A DNA stretch of 6,066 nucleotides from Akkermansiaceae bacterium. Lineage in GTDB: Bacteria; Verrucomicrobiota; Verrucomicrobiia; Verrucomicrobiales; Akkermansiaceae. How positions within the stretch are numbered: position 1 is the first letter of the stretch; every line of letters begins with the position of its first letter. The notes beneath the pieces were generated by a model. It was not told where the DNA came from, searched no databases, and saw only the letters and a program-made list of their open reading frames with translations. Of this stretch, positions 1 to 5,541 are shown piece after piece. The stretch lies in assembly GCA_011524615.1 (NCBI GenBank), contig WTJZ01000176.1, forward strand, positions 1 through 6,066, read 5' to 3'. Position numbers and translations under genes: made by a program.

Positions 1-768
1 TCTAAGTCACGCCTCATCCGAGTCGATGATATGCGAGATCTAGAGGACTCCTTCTACATGTCAGCTCCCGCTGGACAGTGGAAGATCGGAGTCATCATTG
101 ATGCTGATCGCATGAATGAGAGTGCTGCCAATGCCTTTCTAAAGACCCTTGAGGAGCCGCCAGCGAACTGTCTCCTCCTACTCCTCACTACCGCCCCCGA
201 TCGCCTACTGACGACCATCCTCTCTCGCTGTATCAATATCCCACTCTATGATCCACACGCGCAGGCGCTCACTCCCCTGCAGGAGGAAATGGGTAAGATC
301 GTCGCCCAAAACATCAAACAAGCAGGCCGCAGCCTCCCCGCAGCCCTCTCGATCAAGGCAGACTTCGACTCATATCTCAAGAGCCAGAAGGCCCAACTCG
401 CTAAGAAGTATAAGGCGCAACTCAAGGAAGAAACAGAGCATCTGAAGCAAGTCGCAGAACGCGACTTCCTCAAGGAAAAGGAAGACCAGGCCAAGGCCGA
501 AGAAGCATCCGAGTACCTCCTCATCAGAACCGAGAGTGTCAATGCCCTGATCTCATGGTTTGGAGATGTCATGCGCTGGAAGGTTGGCCATACGCCGTCA
601 TCGTTCTCGAGTGAAACAGCCTTATTTTCCAGCTTCGCGGACGATCTAGGGATTGACAACCTCCTCCAACGACTCGAGGCCCTAGAAGAACTGCGCTACC
701 TCCTCACAGAGACGAATGTGAGCGAGCAACTCGCCCTCGAGACCTGCTTCATGCAGGCCTTTGCCTAA
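1..768 (+). CDS. holB: DNA polymerase III delta-prime-like clamp-loader subunit, C-terminal part (5' end outside window)
   Basis: This is a clamp-loader subunit of the AAA+ family that helps load the sliding clamp onto primed DNA. The frame is open from base 1, so the ATG at 31 is internal, not the start; 255 codons are visible. Near codons 33-54 lies the family signature DADRMN-x-SAANAFLKTLEEPP, followed by a sensor-like LLTTAPDRLL and the SRC motif at codons 75-77 (ILSRC). The C-terminus has the helical collar-domain pattern, ending in a Leu-rich helix with a TNVSEQLALE stretch typical of delta-prime. Between AAA+ and collar parts, codons about 122-175 are extremely rich in Lys, Glu and Ala and look like a long charged helix or coiled coil. 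The Walker A region is outside the window, so gamma/tau (dnaX) is not formally excluded, but the short collar end without a tau extension favours delta-prime. The stop overlaps the end of the convergent tilS gene by 4 bases. Confidence 0.85.
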   Translation, partial: SKSRLIRVDDMRDLEDSFYMSAPAGQWKIGVIIDADRMNESAANAFLKTLEEPPANCLLLLLTTAPDRLLTTILSRCINIPLYDPHAQALTPLQEEMGKIVAQNIKQAGRSLPAALSIKADFDSYLKSQKAQLAKKYKAQLKEETEHLKQVAERDFLKEKEDQAKAEEASEYLLIRTESVNALISWFGDVMRWKVGHTPSSFSSETALFSSFADDLGIDNLLQRLEALEELRYLLTETNVSEQLALETCFMQAFA

Positions 769-1685
769 CGCTCGATGAAGAGGCGCTTTTCCTTTCGGCG
801 CCATGCGAGCCCGCCTGGTAGATTCACCTTCCAGCGAGACTGGTCATCGATGAGCGACACACATTCCTCGACCTTCGCTGAGGTAAGATCCTCGACTCCT
901 GCGCACTTGAGGTAACGGTAGATCACCTCGCGCTGCATCCCACTAGAGAGCGTCTCCACCTTTGGTAAGAATAAGCGCCCTTGAGGGTCCTCCAACGCTA
1001 GACCTGCGATCGCCTCTGTCAGGAGCGCGCCCTCCTCTCTCTCAGAGACTCGGTTCACGAGCGGAACGACATCTCGCCGAAAGATCTCAGATAAGAGAGG
1101 CACGACCTCTAGGCGCATGCGGTTACGCGTCACATCTGCTTCATAGTTCGACAGATCTTCTCGCCAATCCTGCGCCCGATCTCGTAATGCATCGAGGATC
1201 TCACTCTTACGCCAGCCAAGGAGCGGGCGCCATATCGTAAGAGGCCCTATCTCCTGTGGTGACTGCATCCCAGGGAGCGCCTTTGTCCCACGACAGAGTT
1301 GCATCAGGATGGTCTCAGCCTGATCATCCGCATGATGTGCGAGGGCAACATCATAGATCCCGTATCGCTCCGCGATATCTCCAAAGAAACGTAACCTCTC
1401 CTCCCGCGCCACCGTCTCTAGAGATCCACCCGATGCGGCCATGATCTCCTCTACGCAAACTCTCCGTTCCTCATAATGGAGTCCATGCTGCTGGGCTAGA
1501 CTACGAACAAAATCCGCATCGCGGTCAGCCTCCTCACCTCGTATCCCATGATGCAAATGACAGACGATCAACTGCTCCTGCTCCCCCCTCTCCAGCAACC
1601 AATGCAGGAGAAAAACAGAGTCCGCCCCTCCGGAGACCCCAATCAGTAACTTTTTGGGAAATAAATTGATTCTATTTGTCGTCAT
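765..1685 (-). CDS. tilS: tRNA(Ile)-lysidine synthetase TilS, compact form
   Basis: TilS is a cytoplasmic ATP-dependent enzyme that attaches lysine to C34 of the CAU-anticodon tRNA-Ile, so that it reads AUA and is charged with Ile. The 306-residue protein has the N-type PP-loop SGGADS at residues 18-23, the CHLHHGIRG motif at 42-50, a R-x-x-R-type segment (AREERLRFF) at 93-101, ALAHHADDQAET at 115-126, RPLLGW at 153-158, and the EDLSN...TRNRMR block at about 176-191. This order is diagnostic. The length is close to that of short bacterial TilS proteins (about 310-320 residues) and well below the roughly 430 residues of E. coli TilS, so the far C-terminal domain is probably reduced. The ATG at 1685 puts the PP-loop at the usual distance from the N-terminus; the leader before it has no Shine-Dalgarno sequence. 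The gene is transcribed divergently from the b562-like gene. Confidence 0.95.
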   Translation of the reverse strand: MTTNRINLFPKKLLIGVSGGADSVFLLHWLLERGEQEQLIVCHLHHGIRGEEADRDADFVRSLAQQHGLHYEERRVCVEEIMAASGGSLETVAREERLRFFGDIAERYGIYDVALAHHADDQAETILMQLCRGTKALPGMQSPQEIGPLTIWRPLLGWRKSEILDALRDRAQDWREDLSNYEADVTRNRMRLEVVPLLSEIFRRDVVPLVNRVSEREEGALLTEAIAGLALEDPQGRLFLPKVETLSSGMQREVIYRYLKCAGVEDLTSAKVEECVSLIDDQSRWKVNLPGGLAWRRKEKRLFIER

Positions 1686-1702
1686 AATTAGGGAGATTCT
1701 GG

Positions 1703-1730
1703 TTTACATTTGCACCTTAACCGATACGTT
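1703..1730 (+). promoter_or_regulatory. Possible sigma70-type promoter for the b562-like gene
   Basis: A TTTACA box (1703-1708, five of six matches to TTGACA) is followed after 16 bases by TACGTT (1725-1730), which keeps only the first T, the A and the last T of a -10 box. Transcription would start near 1737, leaving a leader of about 36 bases that is A/T-rich. A weak opposing pair for tilS overlaps it on the minus strand: TTGATT (complement of 1744-1749) and TATCGG (complement of 1721-1726), with 17 bases between. Both pairs are pattern matches only; the 87-base divergent gap must hold the promoters for both sides, but which bases are used is a guess. Confidence 0.3.
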
Positions 1731-1772
1731 TCATGCAACTACAAATCAAAATCATATAAATAAACAATAATT

Positions 1773-2183
1773 ATGAAAGCAATCACATCACTCTTATTGG
1801 CTGTAAGCCTCATCCTACCTACATTTGCAGAAGAAGAAACAAAATTAGGTGAACACATGGGCGAGCTCAGCGGCATCCTCAAGAGCCTCCGTAGATACGA
1901 AGACAACGACTGGACAGGCAAAGCTAAAGTCGCACAAGAAGCACAGGCAGAACTCCTCAAATGCTTCGCGTACTTCCCTGCGATGCTCGAGAACGTCCCT
2001 GCGAGCGCAGAGAAGTCTCAACAAATCGTAGAATACAAGAAGCTCCTCGCTGAGAACTACATCCTCCTCTGTGACCTCGAGACCGCCTTTATCAAGCAAG
2101 ATGAAGACGAAGCCGACGATGTGATCAGTGAACTCAAGTCCATAAAGAAAAAGGGACACACGAATTACATCGAGGAGAACTAA
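1773..2183 (+). CDS. Exported cytochrome b562-like four-helix protein
   Basis: This small 136-residue protein has a clear Sec signal peptide: a Lys at position 2, a hydrophobic core at residues 6-18, and likely cleavage after TFA (residue 19). The mature part is almost entirely helical and highly charged, with four predicted helices at about 25-43, 49-72, 82-108 and 110-127. Its ends resemble cytochrome b562: LGEHMGEL near the start of helix 1 sits like the LEDNMETL of the E. coli protein, which carries the axial Met ligand, and KKGHTNY at the C-terminus sits like the segment with the axial His. Met29 and His129 are 100 residues apart, against 95 in E. coli b562. A periplasmic non-covalent heme protein or a heme-free relative of that fold is therefore likely; its electron-transfer partner is unknown. 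The ATG at 1773 is preceded by an A/T-rich leader with no Shine-Dalgarno. No terminator separates it from the GH57 gene. Confidence 0.7.
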   Translation: MKAITSLLLAVSLILPTFAEEETKLGEHMGELSGILKSLRRYEDNDWTGKAKVAQEAQAELLKCFAYFPAMLENVPASAEKSQQIVEYKKLLAENYILLCDLETAFIKQDEDEADDVISELKSIKKKGHTNYIEEN

Positions 2184-2224
2184 GACGAACTGGGGGGAGA
2201 TAAATATTTAAAGAACTCACGCCT

Positions 2225-3466
2225 ATGAGTAATGATAAGACCACTAATGTGTGCTTGTTCTTCCAAGCACACCAACCGTTCAGAATCCGTAGTTACGACT
2301 TCTTCCAGATTGGTAATGATCCGAACTACTTTGACGACGCGCTGAATCGAGACATCTTACACCGAGTCGCGGATCGCTGTTATCTCCCTGCTCTCCAGCT
2401 CTTTGAAGAGCTCCACCATCAGACTGAGGGGAACTTTAAGGCGGGGCTCGGCATTAGTGGGACCCTCATTACTCAGTTAGAGAAGTGGAGACCTGATGTA
2501 CTGCAGCGCTTTCAGTCGCTGGTTGCTCAGGGCATCCTCTTCGTCACAGGTGGTACGTATAGTAACTCTCTCGCGACCTTCTTCTCCGCACAGGAGGCAG
2601 GCCGTCAGATCCGGAACCATCGCCAGATCATCAAGAAGTACTTCCAGGTGAAGCCAACCTGCTTTGCTAATACGGAGCTCATCTACCGAGATGACATGGT
2701 ACAGATGATCAAGTCGTTCGGGTACCATACGATCCTCGCAGAGGGAGTACAGCGATACCTCGGACACCGTGCGCCGAACTTCATGTACCATGCTAATGGA
2801 GATGACTCGGTAAAACTCCTCCTGCGTAATGCTCCTCTCTCCGATGATATCGGATTCCGCTTCAGTGATACCAGTTGGGATCAATGGCCGCTCTGTGCGA
2901 ATACGTATACAGACTGGATTCTAGACTCCGACCATCAGGTGCATAATATCTTCCTCGATCTCGAGACCATGGGAGAGCACCACGATGCCACCTCTGGGAT
3001 CTTTGACTTCTGGAGATCCTTCATCCTCAACGGACAGAGCAGAGGTCTTCGCTACCTCTCCCCTAATGATGTCGCCGAGGAGCTCTCTCCCGTTGACTCC
3101 TACAGCTCACCTAAGCACTCCTCATGGGCTGATTACGAGAAGGATAAGTCCGCCTGGCAGTCTAATGTGATGCAACAAGAGGCCAGCCAAAAGGTCTTCC
3201 GCCTCCAACAGATCGTCGAGTCTTCCAACTGCCCTCATCTCTTCGAGGACTGGAGCCGACTCCAGAGTGCGGATCACTTCCTCCATATGTCGACTAAGGG
3301 TGGCTCGACAGGAGAGGCGCACCGTAAGTTCCGCGTCCACGCTGATCCATACGACAGTTACTCTTACTTTATGAACATCTTGGCAGACCTCCAGATCAGG
3401 GCTAAGGTCAAGATGGCGCGACATCTTCTGGAACAAATCGGAGAGCTCGCTCCGCTCTCTGAGTAA
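2225..3466 (+). CDS. Glycoside hydrolase family 57 (alpha-amylase-like), short type
   Basis: GH57 enzymes are retaining hydrolases or transferases acting on alpha-glucans such as glycogen and starch. No signal peptide is present, so this 413-residue protein should act in the cytoplasm, probably on storage glucan. The N-terminus has the GH57 landmark FFQAHQP (residues 12-18), followed by the YDFFQIGNDPNYFDD block. FANTELIY (147-154) holds the likely nucleophile Glu151, and FLDLETMGEHH (243-253) the likely acid/base Asp245. The C-terminal block SRLQSADHFLHMSTKGG (about 344-360) followed by ADPYDSYSYFMN (373-384) matches my recollection of the short GH57 group common in Bacteroidetes. Residue assignments come from family resemblance, not an alignment. 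It lies 41 bases after the b562-like gene and ends 3 bases before the rhomboid gene, suggesting one transcript. Exact substrate and product cannot be told from sequence. Confidence 0.88.
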   Translation: MSNDKTTNVCLFFQAHQPFRIRSYDFFQIGNDPNYFDDALNRDILHRVADRCYLPALQLFEELHHQTEGNFKAGLGISGTLITQLEKWRPDVLQRFQSLVAQGILFVTGGTYSNSLATFFSAQEAGRQIRNHRQIIKKYFQVKPTCFANTELIYRDDMVQMIKSFGYHTILAEGVQRYLGHRAPNFMYHANGDDSVKLLLRNAPLSDDIGFRFSDTSWDQWPLCANTYTDWILDSDHQVHNIFLDLETMGEHHDATSGIFDFWRSFILNGQSRGLRYLSPNDVAEELSPVDSYSSPKHSSWADYEKDKSAWQSNVMQQEASQKVFRLQQIVESSNCPHLFEDWSRLQSADHFLHMSTKGGSTGEAHRKFRVHADPYDSYSYFMNILADLQIRAKVKMARHLLEQIGELAPLSE

Positions 3467-3469
3467 CCC

Positions 3470-4183
3470 ATGAGACCAAGGCTCCCTTCTCTATCACTTC
3501 AGCCTTGGCTCCTTACCCTCGCCTCACTCCTTGTGGGGCTACACTTGACCTTCTCCCTCACAGGGGATCGCCTCTACTCCTTATTCCAATATATAGGGCT
3601 AAGTACCACTGCGCTCACCAAGCTCCATCTCTGGACTCTCATGAGTTACAGCCTCTTCCACCATCCTGAGGTCTGGCTTCATGTGACACTCAATACGCTC
3701 TCGCTGCTTTATCTCGGCGGGAGACTCTGCCACATCATTGGCTCACGCCAAACCCTAGCCACCCTCACGATCGGCATTCTTACAGCAGGCCTCACTCATC
3801 TCCCGCTCAGCCTCTTATTACACACGACTGAGCAACCACTAATCGGAACCTCTGGTGGTGTATGCGCCCTCCTAGGACTCTATTGCACCCTCTCGCCTGA
3901 GTCTCGATTCTACCCGATTCCCGTCAGAGCTCGGAACCTCTGTCTAGGACTCGTCGTGACCTCTTTACTCGCCGTCCTCATTCACCCAACGCTGTCTCTC
4001 CCAGGTCTGAGCATAATTGGGGCTCAGCTAGAGGTAAGCCCCTTACACTTGCTACTCGACACCAGTCATGCCTGCCACCTCGGAGGTCTTCTGACAGGCC
4101 TCATCATCGGACGACGTATGCTCGCCCTGCCAAAGCTCCCACCCCACTTTAAGAAGAAAAAAGAAAAGAATTCTGTGACCTAA
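3470..4183 (+). CDS. Rhomboid family intramembrane serine protease
   Basis: Rhomboids cleave membrane proteins inside or next to their transmembrane segments. The 237-residue protein has about six hydrophobic segments. The full set of active-site landmarks is present: HVTLN (His71 and Asn75, the oxyanion-side H-x-x-x-N of the second helix), GTSGG (126-130) with catalytic Ser128, and HACHLGGLLTG (200-210) with catalytic His203. It should therefore be an active protease, not an inactive pseudo-rhomboid. The C-terminus ends in a short Lys-rich tail (residues about 226-233), expected on the cytoplasmic side. The ATG at 3470 lies only 3 bases after the GH57 stop, which points to co-transcription and possibly coupled translation, as no Shine-Dalgarno is visible. 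Its substrates are unknown; the neighbouring genes do not reveal them. Confidence 0.9.
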   Translation: MRPRLPSLSLQPWLLTLASLLVGLHLTFSLTGDRLYSLFQYIGLSTTALTKLHLWTLMSYSLFHHPEVWLHVTLNTLSLLYLGGRLCHIIGSRQTLATLTIGILTAGLTHLPLSLLLHTTEQPLIGTSGGVCALLGLYCTLSPESRFYPIPVRARNLCLGLVVTSLLAVLIHPTLSLPGLSIIGAQLEVSPLHLLLDTSHACHLGGLLTGLIIGRRMLALPKLPPHFKKKKEKNSVT

Positions 4184-4196
4184 AGATCGAATACCA

Positions 4197-4238
4197 AGTC
4201 AGTATTTACGCACAACGTAAATTAATTAAAAACTGACT
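4197..4238 (+). repeat. Composite inverted repeat in front of the channel-like gene
   Basis: Two nested perfect inverted repeats lie side by side. The inner one is ATTTACG (4204-4210) / CGTAAAT (4216-4222) around a 5-base CACAA loop. The outer one is AGTCAGT (4197-4203) / ACTGACT (4232-4238). The two 5' arms are contiguous (14 bases), while the 3' arms are separated by the 9-base A/T-rich TAATTAAAA (4223-4231). As RNA this would fold into a 14-pair hairpin with one large bulge, ending 3 bases before the ATG at 4242. No T-run follows, so it is not a standard terminator. It could be an operator or a leader structure that limits ribosome access; the role is inferred, the base pairing is visible. 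Confidence 0.6.
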
Positions 4239-4241
4239 ACT

Positions 4242-5444
4242 ATGATCATGCTTGCAGAAACATCAATCAACCCACAAGAGTGGGTTGCGTACCTCAAAGG
4301 CGTCGCGGACTCACTCGGCCCAACCTTCAAATACATCTTCGCCGTTATCGTCTTCCTCGTTGGTAAGGTCATCGCCAAAGGCATCTCTAAGCTAGTCGAA
4401 AAGGGCCTCAATAAGACCTCACTGGATGACAAGATCGCGAACAAGCTCGGATCAAATGCAGGAGCCTCTGAGAAGCTTATCGCCTCCTTCGTCTACGGTC
4501 TCCTTCTCCTCTTCGTCATCATCATCTCACTCGACTTTGCGGAGCTCTCAGATGTGGTAGAGCCTCTCAAGGAGCTCTTCAACACCTTCCTCTCAGCTAT
4601 TCCTAATCTCCTCCTCGCAGGTCTCTTCCTCTACGTTGGGTCAGTCCTCGCAAATGTAGTCAAAGGCCTCGTCGTTAATCTCCTCAATGCCGCTCGTGTC
4701 GATGAGCGCATCGGCAGCACCTTTGGGACGACACCAGTAGCAAACGCTCTCGGAACAGCACTCTACTGCTTCATCCTCCTCCTCTTCGCGCCAGTAGCGC
4801 TCCGCCTCCTGAACATGCCTGAGATCTCAGAACCGATCTCAGCGATCACCGAGTCAATCCTCGGGTCGATTCCTAACATCCTTATCGCAGGAGTCCTCAT
4901 CGCAGTAGGCGTACTCATCGGTCAAATCGCACAAAAGCTCATCACGAACCTCCTCGACGCAACCGGGATTAACAACTTCCCTGCCAAAATGGGTATCACC
5001 TCTATCCCAGCAGAAGGTCGTAACTCCATCTCAGGCATCGCAGGTCTCGTCGTCTTCATCTCAGTACTCGTTCTCATCATCTCAGCAGCTGTCAAAGAGC
5101 TCAACATCGACATCCTGAGCCAATCTGCAGAATTCATCCTCGGTGGGTACTACAATGTTCTCCTCGCGGTCTTCATCTTCGGTGCAGGCTTCATCGGCGC
5201 GAAGTTCGCTTACAAGAACCTTGCGGACAAGAACCTCCTTCTCGCTCGCACCGTTAATGGCCTTATCCTCTTCATCACCTCAGTCGTAGCGCTCGACCGT
5301 TCAGGCATCGCTCCTGACATCACGGGGCTTCCTTTCAACGTGATCGTCATCGCACTTGGCTTCGCTGCTGGTGTAGGCGGCGCGATCGCGATCGGGCTCG
5401 GAGGCAGAGACTACGTCGCTCGCTTCCTCGAGAAGAAAGGATAA
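4242..5444 (+). CDS. Multi-repeat membrane protein of the mechanosensitive-channel-like 'conserved TM helix' family
   Basis: This 400-residue integral inner-membrane protein is very hydrophobic. It is built of four related units of about 90 residues, anchored at residues 27, 121, 211 and 304. Units two and three are the clearest: each has IPN-(L/I)-L-x-AG, a glycine-bearing membrane helix, then a helix ending NLL-(N/D)-A. Each unit adds a second hydrophobic helix (about 84-97, 173-190, 268-284, 338-350). The C-terminus, LGFAAGVGGAIAIGLGGRDY (372-391), is a glycine/alanine-rich helix like the pore-lining third helix of MscS. The protein stops a few residues later, so the MscS beta domain and cytoplasmic cage are missing. 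Proteins with this architecture are usually annotated as small-conductance mechanosensitive channel-like; the actual transport role is unproven. Two in-frame ATGs (4242, 4248) are possible starts. An inverted repeat sits directly upstream and a strong terminator directly downstream. Confidence 0.8.
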   Translation: MIMLAETSINPQEWVAYLKGVADSLGPTFKYIFAVIVFLVGKVIAKGISKLVEKGLNKTSLDDKIANKLGSNAGASEKLIASFVYGLLLLFVIIISLDFAELSDVVEPLKELFNTFLSAIPNLLLAGLFLYVGSVLANVVKGLVVNLLNAARVDERIGSTFGTTPVANALGTALYCFILLLFAPVALRLLNMPEISEPISAITESILGSIPNILIAGVLIAVGVLIGQIAQKLITNLLDATGINNFPAKMGITSIPAEGRNSISGIAGLVVFISVLVLIISAAVKELNIDILSQSAEFILGGYYNVLLAVFIFGAGFIGAKFAYKNLADKNLLLARTVNGLILFITSVVALDRSGIAPDITGLPFNVIVIALGFAAGVGGAIAIGLGGRDYVARFLEKKG

Positions 5445-5472
5445 TCTCTTTTTCATCAAACAAACGCATCGG

Positions 5473-5511
5473 AGAGCGTTCCTCTATGAGAGGGGCGCTC
5501 TTTTTTGTTTT
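5473..5511 (+). terminator. Rho-independent terminator after the channel-like gene
   Basis: A 13-pair stem, AGAGCGTTCCTCT (5473-5485) with AGAGGGGCGCTCT (5489-5501), contains two G-U pairs and closes on a 3-base ATG loop. It is followed by a T-run (TTTTTTGTTTT, 5501-5511). It starts 29 bases after the stop codon at 5444 and ends the rightward series, so the lipoprotein gene downstream probably has its own promoter in the remaining 30 bases or depends on read-through. Confidence 0.93.
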
Positions 5512-5541
5512 CATCCCTCTGCATTCAGCCTACCCTATCCT

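Noticed and set aside
246..659. Antisense open frame of 137 codons inside the clamp-loader gene
   Set aside because: It lies wholly opposite a well-recognised gene, its product has no family motif, and its composition mirrors the Lys/Glu-rich codons of the real gene.
743..757. Hairpin CCTGC/GCAGG at the clamp-loader gene end as a bidirectional terminator
   Set aside because: A 5-pair stem without a T-run on either strand is too weak.
1709..1732. Bacteroidetes-type promoter (TTTG ... TAnnTTTG)
   Set aside because: TTTG at 1709-1712 and TACGTTTC at 1725-1732 look similar, but the spacing of 12 bases is much shorter than that promoter class needs.
1710..1738. TTGCA/TGCAA inverted repeat in the divergent promoter region as an operator
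   Set aside because: Only 5 bases per arm with a 19-base spacer and no extension; expected by chance at this length.
2192..2200. GGGGGGAGA as ribosome binding site for the GH57 gene
   Set aside because: It ends about 25 bases before the ATG, far beyond working distance, and no closer in-frame start fits the family N-terminus.
2477..2884. Antisense open frame of 135 codons inside the GH57 gene
   Set aside because: The GH57 frame is clearly real over the same bases, with the nucleophile region inside; the antisense product resembles nothing.
3441..3459. Hairpin GAGAGC/GCTCTC at the end of the GH57 gene as a terminator
   Set aside because: The stem is only 6 pairs, lies in coding sequence and has no T-run; the rhomboid gene begins 3 bases after the stop.
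4157..4163. AAAAAAG in the rhomboid tail as a programmed frameshift site
   Set aside because: The codon phase reads AAA AAA G, which is not the phase needed for a classical -1 slip, and the downstream stop leaves nothing meaningful to reach. It only encodes the Lys-rich tail.
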